Source: Periplaneta americana
Taxonomy: Eukaryota; Arthropoda; Insecta; Blattodea; Blattidae
Reading direction: 5' to 3'
Assembly (NCBI RefSeq): GCF_040183065.1
Contig: NC_091120.1
Location: forward strand, 14,500,708 to 14,564,707
DNA: 64,000 bases
Translations under genes and position numbers: made by a program
Part shown: in pieces, positions 44,385-53,826 of the stretch
Position numbering within the stretch: the stretch's first letter is position 1
How the letters are laid out: each line of letters opens with the position of its first letter
Notes under the pieces: generated by a model
Database searches by the model: none
Told to the model about the DNA's origin: nothing
The model's input: the letters and a program-made list of their open reading frames with translations, nothing else

Positions 44385-44928
44385 TGCAATCATACACAAC
44401 AACAAGTAATATAACTGTTTTGTAAATTTCAGCTGTCAGTTTCTTTGAGAGCAGACTGGATGACAAAAGCTTCTCAACCGAATAATAACACACATTTCCC
44501 ATATTTATTCTCGTTTAATTTCCTCCCGAGTGTCATTTATACTTGCTACTGTTGCTTCAAGGTGTTTGAATTTTTCCACCCTTTTCAAAGCATAAATTTC
44601 CAATTTTTATATTTCCATTTCGTACAATATTCTGGTCACGAGACATAATCATATACTTTGTCTTTTCAGGATTTACTTCCAAACCTATCTCTTTACTTGC
44701 TTCAAGTAAAATTCCCGTGTTTTCCCTAATAGTTTGTTGATTTTGTCGTAACATATTTACGTCATCCGCATACTCAAGCAGCTGATGTAACCCGTTCAAT
44801 TCCAAACTCTCTGTTATCCTGGACTTTCCTAATGGCATATTCTAGAGTAAAGTTAAAAAGTAAAGGTGATAGTGCATCTCCTTGCTTTAGTCCGTAGTGA
44901 ATTGGAAAAGCATCCGACATAAACTGGA
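44385..44928 (-). mobile_element. RTE-like family A LINE, internal RT fragment, minus strand
   Basis: The minus-strand frame 44838-44557 reads [24 protein letters not shown] sequence (YADD intact, preceded by E rather than V) and [20 protein letters not shown]. The rest of the match runs from the SDAFPIH region (about 44925) to ITGYYLLLCMIAA-type text at 44385, where homology stops before the WAGHVARM region. It lacks both ends. Confidence 0.88.
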
Positions 44929-45177
44929 TATGCACACATTTTTAACACTTACGTGCAATGTCCCTCTTGTTTCGGAGTGAATTCACGACGTGTGTTTTTG
45001 TAGTTCTTCCAAAGTATAAGGATTTGTCCTGTATGTTTCTCTTTAACACTGTGTTTACACAAAGGTAGAAAATCAGGTTACTGTTGCAATCGTAGTGTTG
45101 GAGTCTTCTCCCACTGCAACTAACCTTTCAACAGCAATAATAGTGCTCTCAACGATTGCTATAGTAAGAGTAATGGC
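44929..45177. other. No recognisable feature
   Basis: Unassigned. Confidence 0.35.
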
Positions 45178-45475
45178 TCACAGCAGAACGGCTAGAGCGC
45201 AAGCTTTCAGCGCTGGTAACCCGACTTCGAATCCCAACAGGTACAATTGGAATTCATGGTGGATAAAAACGGTGCTCGGTGATAGGTTTTTGCGAGGTAC
45301 TCCCGTTCCTCCTGCCGGAACTGCAACATAGCGCCTTTAATCATACCATGCTGTGTAGTTCAGCTCCTATGATGCACCAAGGGTAACGCCTAATGGTGGA
45401 TAAAAGGACTATAGTTTCGACGCCTCACCCACTGGATAGGGAAGCTTGGGTGAATGACGTTTCAAGTGCCCGCCA
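45178..45475 (+). mobile_element. SINE type 7 (candidate)
   Basis: GGCTCACAGCAGAACGGCTAGAGCGC resembles a tRNA D-arm region and CTTCGAATCCCAAC resembles box B. The body has GGTGATAGGTTTTTGCGAGG and CTCCCGTTCCTCCTGCCGGA, and it ends just before the ATGT microsatellite. Single copy in the window, so the boundaries are guessed. Confidence 0.5.
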
Positions 45476-45592
45476 TTGTATGTATGTATGTATGTATGTA
45501 TGTATGTATGTATGTATGTATGTATGTATGTACTGTATGTATGTATGTGTGTATGTATGTATGTATGTACGTATGTATGTATGTATGTATAC
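45476..45592. repeat. (ATGT)n microsatellite
   Basis: About 28 ATGT units with a few substitutions. The Met-Tyr-Val-Cys frames over it are artefacts. Confidence 0.95.
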
Positions 45593-45818
45593 GTTGTGTT
45601 TTATTTTAACGACGCTCGCAACTGCCGAGGTTATATCAGCGTCGCCGGTGTGCCGGAATTTTGTCCCGCAGGAGTTCTTTTACATGCCAGTAAATCTACT
45701 GACATGAGCCTGTCGCATTTAAGCACAGTTAAATGCCATCGACCTGGCCCGGGATCGAACCCGTAACCTCGGGCATAGAAGGTCAGCGCTATACCAACTA
45801 TGCTAACCAGGCTGACTG
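45593..45818 (-). mobile_element. SINE type 2, minus strand
   Basis: Reverse-complement copy of 7157-7381: starts on this strand with TTATTTTAACGACGCTCGCA (the 3' end) and finishes with the head, GGTTCGATCCCGGGCCAGG in the reverse sense. ATGT microsatellite sequence lies on both sides. Confidence 0.9.
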
Positions 45819-45827
45819 TATGTATGT

Positions 45828-46072
45828 ATGTTATTTTACGACGCTTTATCAACATCTTAGTTTATTTAGCGTCTGAATGAGATGAAGGTGATAATGCCGG
45901 TGAAATGAGTCCGAGGTCCAGCACCGAAAGTTGCCCAGCAGTTGCTCATATTGGATTGAGGGAAAACCCCGGAAAAAATCTCAATCAGGTAACTTGCCCC
46001 GATCGGGAATCGAACCCGAGCCACCTGGTTTTCCGGCCAGACGCGCTAACCGTTACTCCACTGGTGTCGACT
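45828..46072 (-). mobile_element. SINE type 1, minus strand, full length
   Basis: Reverse-complement of the type 1 consensus from TATTTTACGACGCTTTATCA to GTTACTCCACTGGTGTCGAC. Box B appears as GGGAATCGAACCCGAGCCAC. An ATGT microsatellite lies on both sides, so it inserted into, or next to, the microsatellite, as did the type 2 SINE beside it. Confidence 0.9.
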
Positions 46073-46183
46073 GTATGTATGTACTGGTATGTATGTATGT
46101 ATGTATGTATGTATGTATGTATCTATGTATGTATGTATGCATGCATGTGAGTATGTATGTGTATGTGTGCATGTGTGTATGTA
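46073..46183. repeat. (ATGT)n microsatellite
   Basis: ATGT units with ATGC, GTGT and ATCT variants, continuing the array interrupted by two SINEs. Confidence 0.9.
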
Positions 46184-46230
46184 TTCACACTGCAAATCAG
46201 TATAGTTCCAGTGGCAGTAGCATAGGTCTA
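46184..46230 (-). mobile_element. Possible LINE 3' terminus
   Basis: The minus strand reads CACTGGAACTATACTGATTTGCAGTGTGAATACATACAC, similar to the end at 26158-26219. If it is a LINE 3' edge, its tandem tail could have seeded the adjacent ATGT array. Confidence 0.35.
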
Positions 46231-46420
46231 TAATATATAATAACTTTAAATTATTACATTTGCTGAGCAATAAAGCACCTAGTTAACATAGATAAGATAA
46301 ACGTAAAATTATAAATAAATATATTAATAAAACAATAATTTAAATATACTTTGCTTGGTTGTTTTCCATTTTTACATTTGTTTATTCAATATCTCCTAAT
46401 ATTTTGTTGTTTAATATATA
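46231..46420. other. No recognisable feature
   Basis: AT-rich, nothing recognised. Confidence 0.35.
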
Positions 46421-46423
46421 AAG

Positions 46424-46790
46424 AGAGAAGCGACTAGAAGCATTTGAAATGTGGATATGGAGAAGGATGGAGCATGTGAAATGGACAGACAGAATAAGAA
46501 GCTGTGTTGGAAAGAGTGGATGAATGATGCTGAAACTGATCAGGAAGAGAAAAAGGAATTGGCTGGGTCACTGGTTGAGAATAAACTGCCTCCTGAAGGG
46601 TGCACTGGAAGGAATGGTGAACGGGAGAAGACTTCACGGCAGAAGAAGATATCAGATGATAGACGACATTAAGATATGTGGGTCATATGAAGAGACAAAG
46701 AGGAAGGCAGTAAATGGGAAAGACTGGAGAATGCTGCATTTGCAGTGAAAGACCTGCCCTTCGGTAGAACACTGTGAATGAATGAATGAA
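46424..46790 (+). mobile_element. RTE-like family B LINE, 3' end
   Basis: Plus-strand match to the 23940-24745 copy: EKRLEAFEMWIWRRMEHVKW, then after a deletion VLERVDE, MMLKLIRKRKRNWLGHWLRI, NCLLKGALEGMVNGRR, RRRYQMIDDIKICGSYEET, then CPSVEHCE and the GAAT tail at about 46778. Two frameshifts. 5'-truncated. Confidence 0.88.
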
Positions 46791-46881
46791 TGAATGAATG
46801 AATGAATGAATGAATGAATTAATTAATTAATTAATTAATTAATTAATTAATTAATTAATTAATTAATTAATTAATTAATTA
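46778..46881. repeat. (GAAT)n then (AATT)n microsatellite at a LINE tail
   Basis: About ten GAAT units directly after the family B 3' end, passing into about sixteen AATT units by a single base change. Confidence 0.92.
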
Positions 46882-46988
46882 ATATATACAGTTATCCTTT
46901 GTATTCACGGTACTGTTGCTAAAAGCGAGTTGATATTTCCATTTCCAAGAGTGACTTCTGCAAACTTTTATGCTCTCGTAGTTCCTAT

Positions 46989-46990
<2 letters not shown>

Positions 46991-47046
<56 letters not shown>
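46991..47046. repeat. (AAT)n microsatellite
   Basis: About eighteen AAT units directly before a SINE head. A second AAT run at 47374-47421 follows the SINE. Confidence 0.92.
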
Positions 47047-47047
<1 letters not shown>

Positions 47048-47048
47048 G

Positions 47049-47373
47049 ACCACCTCTGTGGTGTAGGGGTCAGCATGCTGGCTTCTTACGCAGAGGTCCC
47101 GGTTTCTATTCCCGGTCCGGTTGAATTTCCTTGTTGAGGTTTTTCAGGTTTTTTTCTCAACCGTAAGGCAAATGCCAGGAAATTCGAGCCACAACATCCC
47201 TGAATATCACCGGCTCCATTCATCATCGAAATCATATTCATAACAAATCAGTAATGCATATACAGTCGCCATCTATTCACAACAATAGAACTAGCCTCAA
47301 CAATAGTACACCAACCAAAGATTAATTCGCGATATGACCAGAGATATTAAAGCGAATATAAATAACAGCGAGA
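47049..47373 (+). mobile_element. SINE type 4
   Basis: Head ACCACCTCTGTGGTGTAGGG, with box A GTGTAGGGGTCAGCATGC and box B GGTTTCTATTCCC. Centre TGTTGAGGTTTTTCAGG/TTTTTCTCAACC, then CGTAAGGCAAATGCCAGG as in type 3. The 3' part (CATCATCGAAATCATATTCA) differs from types 1-3. It is flanked by AAT runs on both sides, so the element may have inserted into the microsatellite or ends in it. Confidence 0.8.
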
Positions 47374-47374
47374 A

Positions 47375-47423
<49 letters not shown>
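47374..47423. repeat. (AAT)n microsatellite
   Basis: About sixteen AAT units. Confidence 0.92.
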
Positions 47424-47424
<1 letters not shown>

Positions 47425-47549
47425 AGAAAAATTGATGTGAAGTGTTTCATATCGTGTACAGAATTAAAACAATACATTCTGTTAATAATAATGCTCCATA
47501 TTCAAAACTAATTCTTTTGCTGTCCTGAAAAAAATTGTTTTTGTGGATA

Positions 47550-47672
47550 AAATCACCTTTCGGCCTGACGCTTCATTATTAGAATTATTGCGAGAATGTC
47601 AAACTAAATTTTGCTCGAGCAGCGAAATAGTTAAGACCAGTCTAGCTACCCTCATGTATCCACATACGAGTA
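47550..47672 (+). repeat. Dispersed repeat, copy 1
   Basis: TTTCGGCCTGACGCTTCATT ... GCGAGAATGTCAAACTAAATTTTGCTCG ... GTCTAGCTACCCTCATGTATCCACATAC matches 62310-62367 joined to 63311-63366, the site of the LINE insertion there. Of unknown class. Confidence 0.8.
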
Positions 47673-47674
47673 TA

Positions 47675-48640
47675 CAGGGACATCATTTTATTTTTATTTG
47701 CACTTTTATTGTACCTGCATTTCTGAATGTACTTCACTCACACCCCTTCCCCGTCCTTGCTCCCGTCAGACACACAAACTTACGGCCGCTGTTGCATTCG
47801 AAGTCTTCAAGCATTGAAGTAAACACTGCAGTGTATAGTGTGTTTCAGAAATATGATTGCGTTTTCTATAACCTATATTAATAATATTGTACTAAAAATT
47901 ATATTGAAGAAACGATAAATTTAATTTCAGAGGATATGATTCAAAATGTTTTTAATAATATGCGTAAAGAATTGAAGCCTGCATTATAATGAACGGCAAC
48001 CATTTTCAGTAACTTGTTTAAAAATTCATATTAGCTTATTTTGAATTGAGGTGGCTAGAAGCAAAGGAATGCTAGTGACATTTGTAATAACATGAGTTAA
48101 GTGCATCCAGTGTAAGCTAAAGTATCTAAAATTTTAGTGGCAAAGGGATATTTCAATCGCATCACACATTAAAATTTAAATAAAAATTTCACCGGTTTTA
48201 CGAAAGCTTAAATATTTAATCCCCATTTTCTCAAAAGTAACTTAAGTGCACTTACAGCCCTTTACTTATGACCCCCTCAATTTAAATGCACTCTCTATAT
48301 TGTATGTTAACATCAATAATTAATATGCTAAATAAAGTAGACATTACATAAAGAACATAGCCGCCTGAAAAGTTGAGTTTTTAGAAAAAAAAATGTTACT
48401 ACTCTACTGTATTTTTGATAAATTCCGTAAAAGTGATAATCAAACTGAAAATCGTAATATCGTATTTCCCTACAACATAAATAGATACACTACTTTTCTC
48501 TTCTCCTATACCTAGTAAAAAGATTTGTTTACATATTGCACTAGTAACATCAAACTCCTGTAATGGAAGGTGGCAACAGTGTTTCCGAGTATAGCCAGGT
48601 TAATGTTAAAAATGTTGGTAAAAATAAACTGATGTCCCTG
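47675..48640. mobile_element. TIR element with TA target (Tc1/mariner-like), non-autonomous
   Basis: CAGGGACATCATTTTATTTTTA on the left and the inverted TAAAAATAAACTGATGTCCCTG on the right (one mismatch, about 22 bp) are flanked by TA (47673-47674, 48641-48642). A 245-bp MITE is nested at 48047-48290. The first 200 bp contain a 112-codon plus frame (FLNVLHSHPFPVLAPVRHTN) without recognisable domain. No catalytic motif is visible. Confidence 0.75.
48047..48290 (-). mobile_element. MITE family M2, copy A, nested
   Basis: GAGGTGGCTAGAAGCAAAGG at the left and ACTTATGACCCCCTC at the right bracket a sequence that matches 61289-61530 in reverse order (TGGCAAAGGGATAT, AGTTAAGTGCATCCAGTGT, TAACTTAAGTGCACTTACAG). 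AATT is present on both sides, a possible 4-bp duplication. Confidence 0.65.
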
Positions 48641-48642
48641 TA

Positions 48643-49164
48643 CTATCCCTTTTCTGGAAAACAAATTTATTTTTTTATTTTTGCTAAACAGAGATCCCAG
48701 TGTTGTCTCATAATAACTCCATGAATATTCAATTAAGCAATCTGCTAAAAGATTTTATTTCTGAATAAATTTATTTCTCCTTTCTTGACACAATTCTGAG
48801 AGAATTCTATGCAAGCCGGAGTTTAAGAGGGGAATATCAAACAGCTGTCACCCTGTCACGGAGAAAAATCCAATGACGTCCAAAGGATGGCATTTATTAA
48901 AAATGGAACATATTCAAAATGGAAGTTTTCCAGGTTCGTGGTTCGCACTCATTGTATTGAACCTTGATTCCTGATCCTAGCCACACTTCTCGCTGTCTGC
49001 GAGCTATAAATCATTCATATTGCCAACACAACGCGACGCTGCAGGTCACTGAATCATGCAGCAGACAGCAACAGCTTTCACACCGAATTATTTTTGGCAA
49101 TTCAGCGAATTCTACTTCCAGAAAGGTCAACGTGTTATATGTATCAGTCCTTGAACTTTCATCA
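48643..49164. other. No recognisable feature
   Basis: Unassigned. A 78-codon plus frame (48964-49200) runs into the LINE start and has no domain of its own. Confidence 0.4.
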
Positions 49165-50295
49165 TCTTTCATAATGGAATTCCTCAAGGATCAATATTAG
49201 GTCCCCTACTTTTTCTAGTGTTTATAAATGATCTTGCCCCCCTAATAAAAGATGTAGGTCATCCCATATTATTTGCAGATGACACAAACATAGTAATTAC
49301 AGCCAATAACCCCAACACATTCCAATCTTCAACAGAGGAAATTCTCTTCAAAATATGTGACTGGTTCTCAGTCAATAAATTAGTATTAAATTGTAACAAA
49401 ACTAACATAATTCAATTTAAATCATGTCCAAATTCAACGTCGCAAATTTCTAGCGCAATAATTAATAATAGATCCCTATTAGAAACAACAACAACCAAAT
49501 TTCTTGGCTTAAAAATCGATGTGTTAAATTGGAAAAATCATATTAAAGAAATTACCCCCAAATTAAATTCAGCTTGTTTTGCTATTAGATCTATGCAAGA
49601 GATAGTAAATATCAATACCTTAAAACAATATACTTTGCATACTTACACTCGGTAATGAGTTTTGGAATAATATTCTGGGGAAATTCCACAGATAGTAACA
49701 ATATATTTCTATTACAAAAAAGAGTAATTAGAATAATAGTAGGTGCCAAATCTAGGGAATCGTGTAGGATTATTTTCAAAAACTACAAATAATGCCCATG
49801 GCTTGTCAGTATATCTTTTCATTAATAATCTTCCTCGTATGTAATCGTGAAAACTTTGTAACTAATTCAACAGGTCATAGCATAAATACACGTCAAAAAT
49901 GACTTTCATACTCCATCGGCAAGTCTATCGTGCTATCAAAAAGGAGTGCGTTATATGGCAGTAAAAATTTTTAATAGCCTCCCTATCGATATAAAAATGA
50001 AACTCAAAACATAAAATTATTTAGGCCCAAATTAAAGAAGTACCTAATTTCTCACGCCTTCTATTCTGTAGGTGAATTCATGACATTCAATAACACTTCA
50101 TGAAATTGATACTAAAACTTTGTGTTGTACTAGTAGACTATATTGTAAATCTCTTCTGTATATATTTCATCTAGACTGTGACTATAAATTAAGATTTTAA
50201 ATAGTATTAAGTTTTGTGACTTGTTTCATATTCTAGCTGTAAGCATGTATGAATACCAAGGAATGTTAATAAATACAATACAATACAATACAATC
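49165..50295 (+). mobile_element. Jockey/CR1-like LINE, RT palm to 3' end
   Basis: From about 49168: NGIPQGSILGPLLFLVFIND (RT motif), HPILFADDTNIVITANNPN (catalytic FADD intact), WFSVNKLVLNCNKTNIIQF and FLGLKIDVLNWKNHIKEITP in the frame 49218-49655. A frameshift then leads to VMSFGIIFWGNSTDSNNIFL, LQKRVIRIIVGAKSRESCR. Later text is more decayed (about 49790-50090). The 3' edge is a run of ATACA units at 50262-50293. 5'-truncated; no endonuclease or ORF1. Probably the same family as 60238-61226 (similar WGNS and LQKR blocks). Confidence 0.9.
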
Positions 50296-50396
50296 CACAA
50301 AGTATCCACAGATCTGAAAAAGTTAACATGTTACATTTTGTGGTAGTAAAGAACCTAGTAAGACAAACAACTACCTGAAATAAAGAAGGTGCCTTT

Positions 50397-50760
50397 CTTA
50401 AGATATACAGGATGGGCCAAATAAACGGGAGATTTTTAAATAGTGAAATTAAATTTTAGATATTGTATTAAGTTAACTTTCATTATATGAAAATATAGAA
50501 TACAGTATGTCATTTGCATGTAACCACTACATCCTTCAAATGCCTCCACCGACGTGCATACATTTTTATAATCGTTCTTTAAAATTTCTCATTACACTTT
50601 ACAACGTTTCAACTGTGATGTTTGAATTTCTTTACGAATTGCTGTCTTCAGTTGTTCAGTGTTGCTTTTTAGATATCCCCATAAAAAGGAATCATTTGCA
50701 CTTAAATCGGGGGATCGTGCAGGTCAGAAAATGTCTCCATTTCACGATATGACATGATTT
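50397..50760 (-). mobile_element. mariner-like transposase end and left TIR
   Basis: ACAGGATGGGCCAAATAAAC at 50398 looks like a mariner-type terminal sequence. The minus strand from about 50745 to 50500 reads FRPARSPDLSANDSFLWGYL (the third catalytic Asp in SPDL, with N instead of the usual second acidic position), then LKTAIRKEIQTSQLKRC and MRNFKERL then KCMHVGGG, the usual C-terminal block. No matching right TIR was found, so the other end is lost or too diverged. Confidence 0.75.
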
Positions 50761-50799
50761 TCAAACAAATTTCAGTCATAGAGCCGTATGTGCTGTTGC

Positions 50800-51010
50800 A
50801 CCATCAACTTCATAAAAATCTGTTAGATAGAAGACAATTTTGTTTAAATGTACTCCCTATAAAGGGATAGTTTCTTTTATACAATCGTAATCAAAGTTTG
50901 TACATAAAAATATAATTTATCTGTGAAGTGTGTTCAAAGTTTCACAAAAATCTGTTGGATACGAGGGAAGTTATTAATTTATGTATAAATGCACTCCTGT
51001 AGAAGGATAG
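50800..51010. repeat. Diverged tandem duplication, unit about 132 bp
   Basis: TCATAAAAATCTGTTAGATA ... AAATGTACTCCCTATAAAGGGATAGTTTC (from 50809) is repeated as TCACAAAAATCTGTTGGATA ... AAATGCACTCCTGTAGAAGGATAGTTTT (from 50941). Confidence 0.75.
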
Positions 51011-51301
51011 TTTTTCTTGCACAAACTTAACAGAGTTAAGGCTAGATTAGCGTTCTGGCCCACTGTGCATAGGATGAAATATTCTTCGTTTTATGCATTG
51101 CACACAAACGACTTATTTGTAATCTCAGTTATGCGGTTTACATAGATGCGCACAATTTTGAAAATCCTCATGATACAATTTTTCTAATTTCTATACATGA
51201 CCCACCGATTAAATTGCTTCTTCACTGTTTTCATACGTAGATTTCTTCTAGGAATGTTAAATCCATATATCCTATACTCAGAAAAAACACACGGTACACA
51301 C

Positions 51302-51482
51302 ACAGTCTAGTATATACAGTCGCGAAGCTCAATACGTAGTAAATATGCAAACATTAGATAGTTGCTCACCACTAGGATCGCTAATATCGCCTCATTACAG
51401 GCAATGCAAAATAGTAACGTCACAGTCTATTGTTTCTAGCACCCTCAAAACTCAAGCTTCGTGACTGTATATAGTAGACTGT
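51302..51482. mobile_element. MITE family M1, copy 1
   Basis: ACAGTCTAGTATATACAGTCGCGAAGCT and the inverted AGCTTCGTGACTGTATATAGTAGACTGT form about 27-bp terminal repeats. Flanks GGTACACAC (51293-51301) and GGTATACAT (51483-51491) agree at seven of nine bases. The 181-bp element is non-coding. Confidence 0.9.
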
Positions 51483-51499
51483 GGTATACATATATCTAC

Positions 51500-51655
51500 A
51501 TCCTCCGGTGTCACGGTAGCTGACGCCGTCTTCCGGAAACCAAACGCCATTTCCCGCTGTCCATCCATTGATCCGGCTCTAATCCTTTTGTAATCATGGC
51601 TGCCTGTACATCCTCCTTCCAAGTCTTCTTTGGTCGACTTCTCCTCTTTTAATTA
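51500..51655 (-). mobile_element. RTE-like family D LINE, 3' fragment
   Basis: The minus strand reads KRRSRPKKTWKEDVQAAMIT, KGLEPDQWMDSGKWRLVSGR and RRQLP then stop. The block RxRPKKTW and the W/R spacing are typical of RTE-like LINE C-termini in insects. Distinct from families A-C. No RT part present. Confidence 0.6.
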
Positions 51656-51921
51656 TTGTTGTTTAATCTGATACATTCTTCATAGACTTTTGCACCACAA
51701 TTAATACATAAAGAGCATGCGTTAAAACGTCTGGAATGCCATTGTAACATTGGATGAAAGGAAGTGACGAAAAGATATTAAGTACTCATATATGAATCTC
51801 CTGATTTGAATAAATCTAACTAACGTGAGTAACTCGAAACACTATTTTCGAATGAAGATACTTTTAAAGATGGCAGTCCTTGGATTACGAAAACAATATG
51901 TACATGCGTGTAAGAGAGAAT
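51656..51921. other. No recognisable feature
   Basis: Unassigned. Confidence 0.35.
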
Positions 51922-52166
51922 GCATGTGGAGTAACAGTTAGCGCGTCTGGCCGCGAAACCAGGTGGCCCGGGTTCGATTCCCGGTCGGGGCAAGTTAACT
52001 GGTTGAGGTTTTTTTCACGGTTTTCCCTCAACCCAATATGAACAAATGCTGGATAACTATTGGTGTTGGATCCCGGACTCATTTCACCGGCATTATCACC
52101 TTCATCTCATTCAGACGCTAAATAACCTAGATGTTGATAAAGCGTCATAAAATAACCTACTAAAAA
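51922..52166 (+). mobile_element. SINE type 1, nearly full length
   Basis: Begins TGTGGAGTAACAGTTAGCGC, lacking the first few bases of the head. Box B GGGTTCGATTCCCGG. Central GGTTGAGG...CCTCAACC hairpin and the AAGCGTCATAAAATAACC end. The minus-strand frame 51885-52082 is its antisense translation. Confidence 0.92.
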
Positions 52167-52284
52167 AGCTTTCGGAGTGTGAAACGCTAGTCTTTCGATA
52201 TTTAGCGATTCGGAAGTCTAAAATTTTCTGTCATAATTTCAATGACAATGGTTAATAAAACTGTAATAGAAGATTTTGAATAGT

Positions 52285-52922
52285 ACATTATGCAACGAGC
52301 CTATAATGGTAGTAATTAAGACGCGAGTATGTTTGTTTATGAAACATAATTTTCATACGAGCGTCTTAATTATCATTATAGGCAAGTTTCATACGACATT
52401 TTATGCTCGACCATATTTCTAAGTTGAAGTTATTCGTAAGTATTCATGTTATGGTTATGTAAGTGAGGAACGGAACTGACCTGAATTGTGAAGTGTGCGC
52501 AGACGCGAAAGTATTGATTTTTTCCGAAATACGAATGTCATTGACCTTGATATAATCTAGAGAATAACATGAACATTAGGCTTGATATAACCTGGAAATT
52601 GATTTAGAATTGAAAAACGAGATGACAAATTGAATTTATTTGAATATTATTTACAGTTAACGCTAATTATTACAGTAACAGAACATAACCTTCTGCGACA
52701 GTATTGGATTTCCAGCCTCCGTGACTTTTCGCTAATTGTCTTTCGAGTGCATATCTGAGAATAATCGATACTTGCAGTTTTATAATGGTACAATCAGTAC
52801 AATGGTGATTTCCCATTGGCTGAACAACTGAATTATAATGAATAGGTGTACTTTAATGAGATGCATTAAAGGGCTACTACCAGGTGTATATTTACTACAT
52901 TTCGGCATGGTCGAGCATAAAA
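52285..52922 (+). mobile_element. Composite foldback element, second copy
   Basis: Hairpin at 52301-52381 (CTATAATGGTAGTAATTAAG ... CTTAATTATCATTATAG) followed by a segment bounded by TTTTATGCTCGACCAT (52399) and ATGGTCGAGCATAAAA (52907-52922). The inner part shares CGATACTTGCAGTTTTATAA-type and GACAATTAGCG-type words with the 38602-39055 copy, which has the opposite orientation and is shorter by about 190 bp. Non-coding. Confidence 0.75.
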
Positions 52923-53140
52923 TATAATAGTGCACTAAGGACATTATAATATTTGAATTTACAAATTTGAAGTTTGATTTCTTATTCCTTTCCGAAATTA
53001 CTCTGAAGAGTCCTTATTTATTTGTTTATTCGTCTGTCTGTCTCTTTGTGTATTTATTTACTTAATTGCTTTTAAAATTCATTTAGTTTCTCGCATGCAA
53101 AACTGCATTTAGTTTTGTTCAAATATTCTTCGCTTTTTAG
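52923..53140. other. No recognisable feature
   Basis: Unassigned. Confidence 0.35.
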
Positions 53141-53372
53141 TCGGCCTCGGTAGCATAGTCGGTATAGCGCTGATCTTCTGTGCTCGAGATTGCGAATTCG
53201 ATCCCGGTCCAGATCGATGGCATTTAAATGTGTTTAAAGGCGACAGGCTCATATCAGTCGATTTACTAGCCTGTAAACAATTCCTTCGGGACAAAATTCC
53301 AACACACCGCGACGCTGATAGACCTATAACCTCTGCAGTTGTGAGCGTCGTTAAATAAACCATAATTTAATT
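53141..53372 (+). mobile_element. SINE type 2, third copy
   Basis: Head TCGGCCTCGGTAGCATAGTC and box B-like GAATTCGATCCCGG, body CTAGCCTGTAAACAATTCCT, end GAGCGTCGTTAAATAAACCA. More diverged than the 7157 copy. Confidence 0.88.
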
Positions 53373-53436
53373 TTTCTTCTTTTTTTATATTCTACTATTC
53401 AGACAAACATTCATACAGGGAAATAAAAACTTTCTA

Positions 53437-53684
53437 GTCCACACCTGTGGAGTAACGGTCAGCGCGTCTGGCTGCGAAACCAGGTGGCCCGGGTTCGAAT
53501 CCCGGTCGGGGCAAGTTACCTGGTTGAGGTTTTTTCCGGGGTTTTCCCTCAACCCAATACGAGCAAATGCTGGGTAACTTTAGGTGCTGGACCCCGGACT
53601 CATTTCACCGGCATTATCACCTTCATTTCATTCAGACGCTAAATAACCTAGATGTTGATACAGCGTCGTAAAATAACCCAATAA
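53437..53684 (+). mobile_element. SINE type 1, full length with 12-bp duplication
   Basis: Reference copy for the family: head TCCACACCTGTGGAGTAACG, a CTGCGAA seven-base anticodon loop between TCTGG and ACCAG, box B GGGTTCGAATCCCGG, central hairpin, end ACAGCGTCGTAAAATAACCC and an A-rich tail. AAAAACTTTCTA at 53425-53436 is repeated at 53685-53696, fixing the termini. 248 bp. Confidence 0.95.
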
Positions 53685-53826
53685 AAAAACTTTCTAAAGT
53701 TTCGCGACTTCTCTCGCCTCTGGTGTCTATTTTTGCAATCGAACAAGGTAACAAAATAGGATCAGTGTGCGTCTCACAGTATCAGTATCGTAAACACTGA
53801 CGCTCAATATCTGACTTTCTTATCAG

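Noticed and set aside
45476..46270. Met-Tyr-Val-Cys and Tyr-Ile-His repeat proteins
   Set aside because: Translations of the ATGT microsatellite and of antisense SINEs.
51885..52082. 65-codon minus-strand protein
   Set aside because: Antisense of SINE type 1. The same peptide text appears wherever this SINE occurs.
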